Source: Limnohabitans sp. Rim28
GTDB taxonomy: Bacteria; Pseudomonadota; Gammaproteobacteria; Burkholderiales; Burkholderiaceae_C
DNA: 64,000 bases
Assembly (NCBI RefSeq): GCF_000293865.2
Contig: NZ_ALKN02000006.1
Location: forward strand, 62,001 to 126,000
Direction of reading: 5' to 3'
The position numbers and the translations under genes are program-made. How positions within the stretch are numbered: the first letter of the stretch is position 1; each line of letters begins with the position of its first letter. The notes under the pieces were generated by a model, which had not been told where the DNA came from, did not search any database, and saw only the letters and a list, made by a program, of their open reading frames with translations. Positions 17,069-26,143 of the stretch are shown piece after piece.

Positions 17069-18022
17069 ATGATGGACGTCACGATACAAAACTTTGAAGC
17101 CGAGGTCATCGAAGCCTCCATGACCACGCCCGTGCTGGTGGACTTTTGGGCCCCTTGGTGCGGCCCTTGCAAATCGCTGGGTCCTGTCCTTGAAAAGGTG
17201 GAGGCCGCCTATGAGGGACGCTTCAAATTGGTCAAAATCGACTCTGACCAAGAGCAGCAACTGGCCCAGGCCTTTGGCATCAAAAGCATCCCGACCTGCG
17301 TGTTGCTGAAAAATGGCCAGCCTGTGGATGGTTTCATGGGTGCTTTGCCCGAAGGCCAGGTCAAGCAATTCCTGGACAAACACCTGCCCGCCGCCGAAGA
17401 ACTGCAGGCACAAGCTGCCGCCAACGAAGCCCAAGAGCACCTGCAAGCCGGTGATGCCGACAGCGCCCGTGCCGCCTTGGAACAAGCCTTGGCCACCGAC
17501 CCCGGCAACGACGATGCACGCTTTGACCTGGTCAAACTGCTGATTGGTTTGGGTGAACTGGCCGAAGCCGCCGCCTTGCTGGCCCCGGCCATGAGCCGCA
17601 TTCCGGTGCCTTTGCGCTTTGAGGCCCAAACCCAGTGGCTCAACGCCCTGGAATTCGTCACCAACGACCCGCGTGGTCAGTGGGAACTGGATCAGTTTGA
17701 TGCCTTGATCGCCCAGAACAAACGCGACTTTGAGGCCCGCTTTGCCAAAAGCCGATTGCTGATCGCCATTGGCCAATGGGAAGCGGCCATGGACGAGTTG
17801 CTCGAAATCATCATGCGCGACAAGAAATGGGACGACGAAGCCCCGCGCAAAACCTTTGTCGCCCTGCTCGAGCTGATGACACCACCCAAGCCCAAAACGC
17901 AAGACGCGACGGGCAAATCAGCCGGCGGCATCGAATTGATGGGCAAAGCCGCCTTGCAGGAAGATCCGCACATGGCGATGATCTCGAGCTACCGGCGCAA
18001 GCTGAGCATGATGCTGAACTGA
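17069..18022 (+). CDS. cnoX: Thioredoxin-fold co-chaperone CnoX (YbbN)
   Basis: 317 aa. An N-terminal thioredoxin domain (about residues 1-110) carries an intact WCGPC motif with Cys31 and Cys34; E. coli YbbN has lost this site, but alpha/betaproteobacterial CnoX often keeps it. A C-terminal TPR-like region follows (repeats such as LQAGDADSARAALEQALATDPGNDDARFDLVKLLI). CnoX binds unfolded proteins during oxidative (chlorine) stress and passes them to GroEL. Two adjacent ATGs (17069, 17072) are both possible starts. It is flanked by divergent purE and a probable terminator. Confidence 0.9.
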   Translation: MMDVTIQNFEAEVIEASMTTPVLVDFWAPWCGPCKSLGPVLEKVEAAYEGRFKLVKIDSDQEQQLAQAFGIKSIPTCVLLKNGQPVDGFMGALPEGQVKQFLDKHLPAAEELQAQAAANEAQEHLQAGDADSARAALEQALATDPGNDDARFDLVKLLIGLGELAEAAALLAPAMSRIPVPLRFEAQTQWLNALEFVTNDPRGQWELDQFDALIAQNKRDFEARFAKSRLLIAIGQWEAAMDELLEIIMRDKKWDDEAPRKTFVALLELMTPPKPKTQDATGKSAGGIELMGKAALQEDPHMAMISSYRRKLSMMLN

Positions 18023-18039
18023 GCACAGCCCCACACCCC

Positions 18040-18082
18040 AAGCCCGGCCCAGCTGCTGCGATGCAGGCTAACCGGGCTTTTT
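18040..18082 (+). terminator. Candidate rho-independent terminator after cnoX
   Basis: AAGCCCGG (18040-18047) pairs with CCGGGCTT (18072-18079), followed by a short T run; the 24 nt loop contains a secondary GCAGC/GCTGC-like pairing. It lies 18 bp after the cnoX stop, before the convergent Mpo1-like gene. The long loop lowers confidence. Confidence 0.5.
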
Positions 18083-18104
18083 CACGACAACGCCGCCAAC
18101 ACAC

Positions 18105-18626
18105 TCAGCGGGTGGCCCCTGCCTGGCGCTCAATGTCCATGCGCATGCGCTGCAACAACCCGGCCCACATGAGCACCTCACCCACCACAAACATGGGGCC
18201 GACCAGCAGGCCTGAAAGGTCGTCCACAAAAGCGGGCTTGCGGCCTTCAAAGTAATGGCCAACGAACTGCAAGAACCAGCCGATCGCAAACACCCCCAAG
18301 CCGACCTGCCAAACAGGCCAGCCCCAGGCCGATAGCCAGACCGGCAGCTCATGCGCCAAACCGATCAAAACCCCATTGACCAAGACGGTGGCCAGCCCCA
18401 ACAAGACGTTGCCCCGACTGAGGTACCACAGGCTTGTCAGACCCCAAAAAAACCAGGCCAGGGTCAAAGGCAGTCCTCCCAACACCCATGTTGGGCCTTG
18501 CAACAAAACACCGATGGAAAAAACGATCAAAGGAATGCCCACCAAATGGGTGGCAATGTTGCGGCGACTGCGGTGGTATTGGGCGTACTGCGCCATCAAC
18601 TGGCTGGCGGGTCGAAAAAGTTGCAT
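18105..18626 (-). CDS. Mpo1-like (DUF962) membrane protein
   Basis: 173 aa from the ATG at 18626, preceded by TTGGAG about 8 bp upstream, which fixes the start. The YAQYHRSRRNIATHLVGIPLIVFSI segment with its H..R..N..H pattern near the first helix, and a second HYFEGRKPAF motif near the C-terminus, are the conserved histidine signatures of the family founded by yeast Mpo1, an Fe(II) dioxygenase acting in alpha-oxidation of 2-hydroxy fatty acids. Four to five hydrophobic segments are visible. Bacterial members are mostly uncharacterised, so the enzyme role is an inference. Confidence 0.8.
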   Translation of the reverse strand: MQLFRPASQLMAQYAQYHRSRRNIATHLVGIPLIVFSIGVLLQGPTWVLGGLPLTLAWFFWGLTSLWYLSRGNVLLGLATVLVNGVLIGLAHELPVWLSAWGWPVWQVGLGVFAIGWFLQFVGHYFEGRKPAFVDDLSGLLVGPMFVVGEVLMWAGLLQRMRMDIERQAGATR

Positions 18627-18770
18627 GCCTGACTCCAAGGAAAACTGAGCTTGGGCCGTTCTTCTCAGAGCCACCACAACAGTCGAAGGGAACAGATATT
18701 TTGAAGTGCTTCAACCACCCGTCAAGGGTGATTTCCATTAGACAAACCTGGTGCAACAAGCCGCAGGCCG

Positions 18771-19679
18771 TCAAGCCATCAGCTTTTTCATCGCCTCTTC
18801 GTACTTGGCGGCGGTCTTTTCGATCACCTCTCGCGGCAAGCGCGGTGCGGGTGGGGTCTTGTCCCACGGCTTGCCATTGACCAAGGCGGTCTCCAGCCAG
18901 TCACGCAAAAACTGCTTGTCGTAACTGGGCGGGTTGGCGCCTTCTGCATAACTGTCGGCTGGCCAGTAACGCGAGGAGTCGGGCGTCAGCACTTCGTCCA
19001 TCAGCACCAGTGTGCCGTCGGCATCGAGGCCAAACTCGAACTTGGTATCGGCAATGATGATGCCCTTGGTGGCGGCGATGTCACGCGCGGCTTTGTAAAG
19101 CTGGATGCTGATGTCGCGGATGCGGGTGGCCAAATCGGCCCCGATCATGGCCACGGTTTGCTCGAAGGTGATGTTCTCGTCGTGCTCACCCACCGCAGCT
19201 TTGGCCGCAGGGGTATAGATGGGCTCTGGCAGGCGGCTGGCATTTTTCAGCCCCGAGGGCAATTTCACACCGCAAACAGCCTGGTTGTCTTGGTATTCCT
19301 TCCAGCCGCTGCCGGCCAGATAGCCGCGCACCACCGCCTCGACAGGAATGGGTTGGAGACGCTTGACCAACATGGCGCGGCCCGTGACCTGCGGTGCCTC
19401 GACAGCGCTCACCACGCTCTCGGGGGCTTCGCCCGTCAAGTGAATCGGGCAGATGTTGAGGCCTTTGGGGCCGAGTTGGTCAAACCAGAACAGCGCCATT
19501 TGCGTGAGCAGCACACCCTTGCCCGGAATCGGCTCGCCCATGATCACATCAAACGCGCTGATGCGGTCAGACGCCACCATCAAGATGCGGTCGTCGCCCA
19601 CGGCATAGTTGTCACGCACCTTGCCTCGCGCCAGCAAAGGCAAGGAAGTCAAGGCCGAGGTGTGAAGCGCAGAAGTCAT
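18771..19679 (-). CDS. purC: Phosphoribosylaminoimidazole-succinocarboxamide synthase (SAICAR synthetase)
   Basis: 302 aa from the ATG at 19679 ([25 protein letters not shown]). The upstream frame to 19724 runs into the fba terminator and is not coding. SAICAR synthetase motifs include [43 protein letters not shown] and DTKFEFGLD...[14 protein letters not shown]. It joins CAIR and aspartate in purine synthesis, following PurE and PurK. The length fits the yeast-like ~300 aa class found in betaproteobacteria. Confidence 0.96.
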   Translation of the reverse strand: MTSALHTSALTSLPLLARGKVRDNYAVGDDRILMVASDRISAFDVIMGEPIPGKGVLLTQMALFWFDQLGPKGLNICPIHLTGEAPESVVSAVEAPQVTGRAMLVKRLQPIPVEAVVRGYLAGSGWKEYQDNQAVCGVKLPSGLKNASRLPEPIYTPAAKAAVGEHDENITFEQTVAMIGADLATRIRDISIQLYKAARDIAATKGIIIADTKFEFGLDADGTLVLMDEVLTPDSSRYWPADSYAEGANPPSYDKQFLRDWLETALVNGKPWDKTPPAPRLPREVIEKTAAKYEEAMKKLMA

Positions 19680-19695
19680 GGAAAAACAGTCCAGC

Positions 19696-19730
19696 AAAAA
19701 AGAAAAGGCCCGTTGAACAGTCAACGGGCC
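19696..19730 (-). terminator. Rho-independent terminator downstream of fba
   Basis: A perfect 10 bp stem (GGCCCGTTGA with TCAACGGGCC, 4 nt ACAG loop, 19707-19730) is followed on the minus strand by a T-rich run (complement of 19696-19706). It lies 22 bp past the fba stop codon and 17 bp before the purC start. Confidence 0.9.
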
Positions 19731-19752
19731 ATTCGGGCGAATTATCGCAGGC

Positions 19753-20817
19753 TCAGTTCACCACTTGGGCCAATTCACCGCGTGCATAACGGGCCGCCAC
19801 CACCTGCAGGTTGTCGCCCTTGATCTTGGGGGCCTGGCCTTCGCAGCCGAACTCCAGGTAGCGCTGCTTGCAAATTTGCTTGGCAGCCTCGCGGGCGGGC
19901 TTGAGCCATTCGCGGGCATCGAACTTGTCAGGGTTTTCGAACAAAAACTTGCGGCAAGCGGCGGTCATGGCCAAACGGATGTCGGTGTCGATGTTGATCT
20001 TGCGCACGCCGTGCTTGATGGCTTCTTGAATCTCTTCGACCGGCACGCCGTAGGTTTCTTTCATCTTGCCACCGTACTGGTTGATCATGGCCAACAGTTC
20101 TTGTGGCACGCTGGACGAGCCGTGCATCACCAAGTGGGTGCTGGGGATGCGCTGGTGGATTTCTTTGACGCGGCTGATGGCCAAAATGTCGCCCGTGGGT
20201 TTGCGGCTGAACTTGTAAGCGCCATGGCTGGTGCCAATCGCGATGGCCAGCGCATCCAGACCCGTGGCTTTGACGAACTGGGCGGCTTCTTCAGGGTCGG
20301 TCAGCATCTGGCTGTGGTCAAGCTTGCCGACCGCACCAATGCCATCTTCTTCACCGGCTTCACCCGTTTCGAGGTTGCCCAGGCAGCCCAACTCGCCTTC
20401 CACCGAGACGCCCAACTTGTGGGCCATGTCCACCACGCGGCGGGTCACATCCACGTTGTAGGCAAAGTCGGCCGGGGTTTTGCCGTCTTCGAGCAAAGAG
20501 CCGTCCATCATCACCGACGAAAAACCCAAGTTCATCGCGCCCTGGCAAATGGCTGGACTTTGGCCATGGTCTTGGTGCATGACCAAGGGAATGTGTGGCC
20601 ACTGCTCTGTGGCGGCTTGGATCAGATGCTTGATGAAAGGCTCACCGGCGTATTTGCGAGCGCCGGCGCTGGCTTGCAAGATGACCGGGGCGCCAACTTC
20701 GTCGGCCGCCATCATGACGGCCTGGACCTGCTCGAGGTTGTTGACGTTGAAAGCTGGAATGCCGTAGCCGTTGACGGCCGCATGGTCCAGCAGCTCGCGC
20801 ATTGAAACGAGTGCCAT
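19753..20817 (-). CDS. fba: Class II fructose-1,6-bisphosphate aldolase
   Basis: 354 aa, full length for the CbbA/Fba class IIB enzyme. Zinc-ligand regions [12 protein letters not shown] and [18 protein letters not shown], and the GTSHGAYKF and [12 protein letters not shown] stretches, are all present. It cleaves fructose-1,6-bisphosphate in glycolysis and runs in reverse in gluconeogenesis. A strong terminator follows the gene, and a TATAAAAT element on the minus strand (about 20893-20900) is a likely -10 box. It lies between pyk and purC on the leading strand. Confidence 0.96.
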   Translation of the reverse strand: MALVSMRELLDHAAVNGYGIPAFNVNNLEQVQAVMMAADEVGAPVILQASAGARKYAGEPFIKHLIQAATEQWPHIPLVMHQDHGQSPAICQGAMNLGFSSVMMDGSLLEDGKTPADFAYNVDVTRRVVDMAHKLGVSVEGELGCLGNLETGEAGEEDGIGAVGKLDHSQMLTDPEEAAQFVKATGLDALAIAIGTSHGAYKFSRKPTGDILAISRVKEIHQRIPSTHLVMHGSSSVPQELLAMINQYGGKMKETYGVPVEEIQEAIKHGVRKINIDTDIRLAMTAACRKFLFENPDKFDAREWLKPAREAAKQICKQRYLEFGCEGQAPKIKGDNLQVVAARYARGELAQVVN

Positions 20818-20930
20818 GGTGGTGATTTCCCGGGAAGTTTGAAAAATTGAACGCGCCGGTACAACATTCGGCGTCAGACTGATCCGAATTTTATAGGCTT
20901 CGGTCAGATCGGGGGCTGAGTCAGGCTCTC

Positions 20931-20951
20931 AAAAGAGGGCCAATCAGGCCC
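20931..20951 (-). terminator. Probable terminator downstream of pyk
   Basis: GGGCC-N5-GGCCC (20937-20951) is followed on the minus strand by TCTTTTG (complement of 20930-20936). It lies 9 bp after the pyk stop, upstream of fba. Confidence 0.55.
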
Positions 20952-20959
20952 ATGCGTGC

Positions 20960-22393
20960 TCAAGCCACTTTGCAGATTTGCAGCATGTTGGTGCCGCCGG
21001 GTGAACCCATGGGCTCACCGCAGGTGATGGCATACACGTCGCCCGTGCCCACAATGTTGCGGCTTTTGAGGTGCGCCTCGGCTTCGGCCAAGGCCGTGTC
21101 ACGGTCAGCGCTGGTGTCCATCAACAAGGGGCGCACATTGCGGTAAAGCGCCATCTTGCGCTGCGAGTTCAGCTTGGTCGTCAATGCATAAATGGGAATG
21201 TGCACCCGGTGGCGGCTCATCCAAAGGGCTGTCGAGCCCGATTCGGTCATGGCCACGATGGCTTTGGCGCCCAAATGGTGGGCGGTGAACAAAGCGCCCA
21301 TGGCGATCGACTGGTCAATGCGGCTGAAAGTCTGACCTTTGAAATCAGCATCCAACGTCGGGTCTTCGGCGTTTTCAGCCGCCTCACAGATCTTGGCCAT
21401 TTCCTCCACCGTTTCGAGCGGAAACTTGCCCGCAGCGGTCTCGGCGCTGAGCATCACGGCATCGGTGCCGTCCAGTACAGCGTTGGCCACGTCAGACACT
21501 TCAGCACGGGTGGGCACCGGGTTGGTGATCATGCTTTCCATCATCTGGGTGGCGGTGATGACCACCTTGTCGTGCACCTTGGCCAGCTTGATCATGCGTT
21601 TTTGCAGGGCAGGTACGGCGGCATTGCCCACCTCGACCGCCAAATCGCCCCGGGCCACCATGATGCCGTCGCTGGCTTTGAGGATGGCTTCAAGGTGAGG
21701 AATGGCTTCAGCACGTTCGATCTTGGCAATCAGGCCAGGCTTATGGCCATATTCGGCCCCCGCCACGTTGCACAGCTGACGGGCCATTTCCATATCGGTG
21801 GCGTTTTTAGGAAAGCTCACCGCCACATAGTCGGCTTGGAAACTCATGGCGGTTTTGATGTCGTCCATGTCCTTGGCCGTCAAGGCCGGCGCAGTGAGGC
21901 CACCGCCTTGCTTGTTGATGCCCTTGTTGTTGGACAGCTCACCGCCCAGTTTGACCGTGGTGTGCACTTGCTCGCCCTTGACGGCGTTGACCGTCAGCAC
22001 AATCAAGCCATCGTTGAGCAGCAGGACATCGCCCGCCTTCACGTCTCGCGGCAACTCTTTGTAATCGAGGCCCACACCGTGAATGTCACCCAACTCGGTG
22101 CGCGAGGCGTCCAATACGAAAGCCGCTCCCGGCTCCAGCATGACTTTGCCTTCGACAAACTTGCCCACACGGATCTTGGGGCCTTGCAGGTCGGCCATGA
22201 TGGCCACCTCACGCCCGGCACGCTGGGAGGCTTCGCGCACCAAGCGGGCACGGTCCACATGGTCTTGCGCTTTGCCGTGGCTGAAATTAAGGCGAACCAC
22301 GTTCACCCCGGCGCGGATCATGGCTTCGAGCAGCGCTGGGTCGCTGGAAGCAGGGCCTAAAGTGGCAACAATCTTGGTGGCGCGACGGGGCAT
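20960..22393 (-). CDS. pyk: Pyruvate kinase
   Basis: 477 aa. It shows the typical start RRATKIVATLGPASS, VVRLNFSHGKAQDH (substrate), MADLQGPKIRVGKF, GLIAKIERAEAIPHLE, MVARGDLAVEVG and the signature TQMMESMITNPVPTRAEVSDVANAV (K+ and Mg2+ site), then the C-terminal allosteric domain. It converts phosphoenolpyruvate and ADP to pyruvate and ATP. GGAGATCTCC at 22395-22404, itself a palindrome, covers the ribosome-binding site, and a 22 bp perfect palindrome lies about 40 bp upstream. The gene diverges from a fatty-acid desaturase. Confidence 0.97.
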   Translation of the reverse strand: MPRRATKIVATLGPASSDPALLEAMIRAGVNVVRLNFSHGKAQDHVDRARLVREASQRAGREVAIMADLQGPKIRVGKFVEGKVMLEPGAAFVLDASRTELGDIHGVGLDYKELPRDVKAGDVLLLNDGLIVLTVNAVKGEQVHTTVKLGGELSNNKGINKQGGGLTAPALTAKDMDDIKTAMSFQADYVAVSFPKNATDMEMARQLCNVAGAEYGHKPGLIAKIERAEAIPHLEAILKASDGIMVARGDLAVEVGNAAVPALQKRMIKLAKVHDKVVITATQMMESMITNPVPTRAEVSDVANAVLDGTDAVMLSAETAAGKFPLETVEEMAKICEAAENAEDPTLDADFKGQTFSRIDQSIAMGALFTAHHLGAKAIVAMTESGSTALWMSRHRVHIPIYALTTKLNSQRKMALYRNVRPLLMDTSADRDTALAEAEAHLKSRNIVGTGDVYAITCGEPMGSPGGTNMLQICKVA

Positions 22394-22432
22394 TCGGAGA
22401 TCTCCATTTATTGGATTTCGATTCTCACACGA

Positions 22433-22454
22433 AAAAGAGACAGCGCTGTCTCTT
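22433..22454. promoter_or_regulatory. Perfect 22-bp palindrome upstream of pyk, operator candidate
   Basis: Arm AAAGAGACAGC is followed with no spacer by its exact complement GCTGTCTCTTT. It sits 40 bp upstream of the pyk start and 121 bp upstream of the divergent desaturase gene. With no loop and no T run it is a better operator than terminator candidate. I do not recognise the motif as a known regulator's site. Confidence 0.55.
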
Positions 22455-22575
22455 TCAGGAATTTGCGGAACAACGGCCCCTTAACCCCAAGCAAAGCCCT
22501 TGAATTGATCTCTGTCAGGCCCATGAAAAGGCTTGCCGACTAAACTCCTGCTTGCCCGATTCACATTTGAGCGTC

Positions 22576-23691
22576 ATGACTGCCTTACACACCCCGCCCG
22601 TCGATCAGCCCATTGCGCTGGACCAACCCCTACCGCACCGCAAAACGCTGCGCGAATGGTTGACCCCGTTGTCGCAACGCAGCACCGTGCGTGCATTGGT
22701 GCTGTTGGCTTTTGACTACGCCCTGTTTTTTGCATTGATCGCGGCCACGGTGGCATTTGACGCCATCTGGGTCAAGTTGCTGTGTGGCGCCATGGCTGGC
22801 TTTGTGATTGGCCGCTTGTTTGTGATTGGCCATGACGCCTGTCACCAAAGCCTCACGCCTCACCGCGAATTGAACAAAGTGTTGGGTCGCATTGCATTTT
22901 TGCCATCCCTCACCCCCTACAGCTTGTGGGACACAGGCCACAACGTGGTGCACCATGGCTACACCAACCTCAAAGGCGTGGACTTTGTCTGGACGCCCCT
23001 GACGGCCGAAGAATTTGCCGCCCTCAACCCTGTGCAGCGTTTGCTGCAACGCGCCTACCGCAGCGGCTGGGCACCGGGCCTTTATTACATGATTGAAATT
23101 TGGTGGAAGCGCGAGTTCTTCCCCAACAAGACCCACATGCCCACTCGCCGTCCGATCTTTTTCAAAGACAGTTTGTTGGTGAGTTTGTTTGGCGCTTTTT
23201 GGATGGGTACCGTTGCTGCAGCAGCGGCCTACACCGGGCAATCGGTCTGGTTGTCCTTGCTGATGGGTGTGTTGATCCCGTTCTTTGGCTGGAACACCAT
23301 GATCGGATTCGTGGTCTATGTGCACCACACCCACGTCAAGGTGTCCTGGCATGACAACAAAGCTGCTTGGACCAAAGCCGCGCCATTTGTGTCGACCACC
23401 GTGCACCTGACCTTCCCGTTCAACATCGGCGGCATGATGCACCACATCATGGAGCACACGGCGCACCACGTGGACATGAGCATCCCCCTCTACCGCTTGA
23501 AGCAAGCCCAATCCAAATTGGAAGAAATGCTGCCGGGTCGCATCATCGTCCAAGCCTTCAGCTGGAAGTGGTACTTCGAAACCGCCAAGAACTGCAAAAT
23601 GTACGATTTCAGCCGCGAATGTTGGACCGACTTCAAGGGCAACATGACCAGCCCGGTCAGGGGCAACCTGCCGCCCGCTGCCCAAACTTAA
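22576..23691 (+). CDS. Membrane fatty acid desaturase family protein
   Basis: 371 aa from the ATG at 22576 (MTALHTPPVDQ). The three histidine boxes of membrane di-iron desaturases are visible: HDACH (residues 86-90), HNVVHH (122-127) and HHIMEHTAHH near residue 290-300. Four membrane helices surround them (LVLLAFDYALFFALIAATVAF, LLCGAMAGFVIGRLFVIG and two later). The product likely inserts a double bond in membrane lipid acyl chains (delta-12/omega-3-like group) or acts on a carotenoid or alkyl chain. It diverges from pyk and ends in a bidirectional terminator shared with pgk. Confidence 0.88.
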   Translation: MTALHTPPVDQPIALDQPLPHRKTLREWLTPLSQRSTVRALVLLAFDYALFFALIAATVAFDAIWVKLLCGAMAGFVIGRLFVIGHDACHQSLTPHRELNKVLGRIAFLPSLTPYSLWDTGHNVVHHGYTNLKGVDFVWTPLTAEEFAALNPVQRLLQRAYRSGWAPGLYYMIEIWWKREFFPNKTHMPTRRPIFFKDSLLVSLFGAFWMGTVAAAAAYTGQSVWLSLLMGVLIPFFGWNTMIGFVVYVHHTHVKVSWHDNKAAWTKAAPFVSTTVHLTFPFNIGGMMHHIMEHTAHHVDMSIPLYRLKQAQSKLEEMLPGRIIVQAFSWKWYFETAKNCKMYDFSRECWTDFKGNMTSPVRGNLPPAAQT

Positions 23692-23707
23692 AAGCCCATG
23701 ATGGGTC

Positions 23708-23740
23708 CACAAAAAACCCCGCATTGCGGGGTTTTTTGTG
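23708..23740. terminator. Bidirectional rho-independent terminator between desaturase and pgk
   Basis: CCCCGCA and TGCGGGG form the stem core (23717-23731), flanked by AAAAAA on one side and TTTTTT on the other; the inverted repeat extends through ACA/TGT ends. It works for the plus-strand desaturase and minus-strand pgk genes that converge here. Confidence 0.92.
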
Positions 23741-23767
23741 GCGGTCAATGGTTGGACAGATCGAAGA

Positions 23768-24961
23768 TCAGTGGGCTGCGCGTTTGGCCAAAATTTCAAA
23801 TGCTGGGAGCACCTTGCCCTCCAGAATTTCGAGAAATGCGCCGCCGCCGGTCGAGATGCAACCCACCTGCTTTTCGATGCCGTACTTGGCAATCGCGGCC
23901 AAGGTGTCCCCGCCACCTGCGATGCTGAATGCCTTGGACTCGGCAATCGCGTGCGCAATCACTTTGGTGCCATTTTCAAAAGCCGCAAACTCGAAAACGC
24001 CCACAGGTCCATTCCACACGATGGTGCCCGCCTGATTGAGTTGCGTGGCCAGCTTGGCCGCGGTCTCTGGGCCAATGTCCAAAATCAGGTCATCGTCGGC
24101 CACGTCGGTGGCTTTTTTGATGGTGGCAACCGCATCAGCGGCAAACGTCTTGGCCGTGACCACATCGGTGGGGATCGGCACTTCGGCGCCACGCGCCTTC
24201 ATGGCCTCAATGACCGCTTTGGCCTCGCCCACCAGATCGGCTTCGGCCAGGCTCTTGCCAATCTTCAAACCCGCAGCCAGCATGAAGGTGTTGGCGATAC
24301 CGCCGCCCACGATCAACTGGTCCACGTTTTGCGCAAGGCTCTTCAAAATGGTCAACTTGGTGCTGACCTTGGAGCCGGCCACGATGGCGACCAATGGCCG
24401 TTTAGGCGCTTCCAGCGCCTTGCCAATGGCATCGATTTCGGCAGCCAACAACGGCCCGGCACAGGCGATGGGCGCGAACTGGGCAATGCCATAGGTCGTG
24501 CCTTCGGCGCGGTGCGCGGTGCCAAAGGCATCGTTCACATAGATGTCGCACAGGGCGGCCATTTTGCGGGCCAGCGCTTCGTCATTTTTCTTCTCGCCCT
24601 TGTTGACGCGGCAGTTTTCGAGCAGCACCACTTGGCCGGGTGCCACAGCCACGCCGTCCACCCAGTTCGCGCGCAGGTCAACACTGCGGCCCAAAAGCTC
24701 ACTCAGGCGCTGCGCCACTGGGGCCAAGGAGTCTTCGGATTTGAAAGCGCCTTCGGTCGGACGACCCAAATGAGAGGTCACCATCACTGCAGCCCCAGCG
24801 TCCAAAGCCATCTGAATACAAGGCACGCTGGCACGGATGCGGGTGTCCTCGGTGATGCGGCCATCGCCCGCTTGAGGCACGTTCAGGTCAGCTCGAATGA
24901 AAACACGTTGTCCAGCCGCTTGGCCACTGGCGCACAGATCTGAAAAACGAATGACATTCAT
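23768..24961 (-). CDS. pgk: Phosphoglycerate kinase
   Basis: 397 aa, family length. Signatures include [25 protein letters not shown] (substrate arginines), [34 protein letters not shown], and the nucleotide site [15 protein letters not shown] with GGGDTLAA near the C-terminus. It transfers phosphate from 1,3-bisphosphoglycerate to ADP. It is part of the minus-strand glycolysis block (pgk, pyk, fba). A TTTTAAAATA element about 35-45 bp upstream on the minus strand may include its -10 box. Confidence 0.97.
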   Translation of the reverse strand: MNVIRFSDLCASGQAAGQRVFIRADLNVPQAGDGRITEDTRIRASVPCIQMALDAGAAVMVTSHLGRPTEGAFKSEDSLAPVAQRLSELLGRSVDLRANWVDGVAVAPGQVVLLENCRVNKGEKKNDEALARKMAALCDIYVNDAFGTAHRAEGTTYGIAQFAPIACAGPLLAAEIDAIGKALEAPKRPLVAIVAGSKVSTKLTILKSLAQNVDQLIVGGGIANTFMLAAGLKIGKSLAEADLVGEAKAVIEAMKARGAEVPIPTDVVTAKTFAADAVATIKKATDVADDDLILDIGPETAAKLATQLNQAGTIVWNGPVGVFEFAAFENGTKVIAHAIAESKAFSIAGGGDTLAAIAKYGIEKQVGCISTGGGAFLEILEGKVLPAFEILAKRAAH

Positions 24962-25079
24962 GGGGAAACTTGTCCTGTATCTGGGAAATTGGGGGGTATT
25001 TTAAAAGCAGCGCCTGACGAGGACTGACAGCACCCCAAATGTAAACAACCACTCACATTCCGTCGGGCTGGGTCAAGCT

Positions 25080-25415
25080 CTACCAACCCAGACCCAAGCG
25101 CAAAGGCAAGTAAACCGCCATCCCCGCAAGGATGGTGATCAGCACATCACGCCGCCAAAAGTAAGCAAACACTCCCACCACAGCCGCATAAAGGCGAGCA
25201 TCTTGCCAAGTGCTGACCAACTCGCCTTGCACCGTGATGATCTCGGGAATGACAACGGCCGACAATGCCGCGATGGGCGCGTACTGCAAGCCGCGTTGAG
25301 CCCAATCAGGCAATTGCCAGGACTGGCTGGAAATAAAGAAGAAACTGCGCGCCACCACCGTGACCACGGCGAGGCCCACGATGACGGTCATGGTCCACAG
25401 GTCGGTCTCGTTCAC
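25080..25415 (-). CDS. azlD: AzlD family branched-chain amino acid exporter small subunit
   Basis: 111 aa with four hydrophobic helices and the AzlD features VVTVVARSFFF near the first helix and APIAALSAVVIPEI in the middle. Together with AzlC it forms a branched-chain amino acid exporter (AzlCD/YgaZH type). The start at 25415 overlaps the azlC stop by 4 bp. Confidence 0.88.
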   Translation of the reverse strand: MNETDLWTMTVIVGLAVVTVVARSFFFISSQSWQLPDWAQRGLQYAPIAALSAVVIPEIITVQGELVSTWQDARLYAAVVGVFAYFWRRDVLITILAGMAVYLPLRLGLGW

Positions 25416-26143
25416 ACAGCCGCCTTGGGTATTGGCCGGATTTTTTCAACCGTCAGGCACAAGATCACCGCCACCGCAATCGCCACCACAATATTGAGCT
25501 TGAGCGGCAAGTGGTAGGCCACCACCGCCGCCACCCCCGCCACAGCTGCCGACAAAATGCGCATGCGCGAGCTGGCCAGCGAACACTGGATGCCGAGCAG
25601 ACACAAAATGCCCGCAAAACCCAAGCCCCACTCTGGAGGGATCAGGTTGGCCAAGCCGATGCCCAACAGGCTGGCCACGATCCAACTGCTCCAATTCAGA
25701 AAATAGTTGCCCGCCAAATAGGCCTCTTGGCCCGTGCGCTCGGTATCGGTTTCACCGGGCTTTGCAAAGCGCTGTGTGAACAACACATAACTGATGTCAG
25801 CGGTGAAATAACCGTGGCACATGCGCTGCCAGCGCGGCAGGTGCATGAGGTAGGGCCGCAAATGCAAGCTGAACACCACAAAACGCAGGTTCACACAAAA
25901 ACCAGTCGCCAAAATCACCCAAGCCGGGGCGCCAGCCACCAAGAGTGGAATCGCCGCCAGTTGTGAGCTGCCCGCAAACACCAGCATGGTCATGGCCACA
26001 GCTTCAAAGACACTCATGCCCGACTTGACCATGGCAACGCCCGTCATCAAGCCCCAAGCCGCCACACCTGGCGCTTGGGGGGCCAAGTCGCGCAAGCCTT
26101 GCCAAAACTCGGGGTCGCGGTAAAGCGTTGGCCGAAAAAACAT
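25412..26143 (-). CDS. azlC: AzlC family branched-chain amino acid exporter large subunit
   Basis: 243 aa. Seven to eight helices are visible, with the AzlC motifs APGVAAWGLMTGVAMVKSGMS and AMTMLVFAGSSQLAAIPLL near the N-terminus, and NLRFVVFSLHLRP. Its start overlaps the fmt stop by 1 bp (TGATG), so it is coupled to fmt. A full def-fmt-azlC-azlD operon is implied. Confidence 0.9.
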   Translation of the reverse strand: MFFRPTLYRDPEFWQGLRDLAPQAPGVAAWGLMTGVAMVKSGMSVFEAVAMTMLVFAGSSQLAAIPLLVAGAPAWVILATGFCVNLRFVVFSLHLRPYLMHLPRWQRMCHGYFTADISYVLFTQRFAKPGETDTERTGQEAYLAGNYFLNWSSWIVASLLGIGLANLIPPEWGLGFAGILCLLGIQCSLASSRMRILSAAVAGVAAVVAYHLPLKLNIVVAIAVAVILCLTVEKIRPIPKAAV

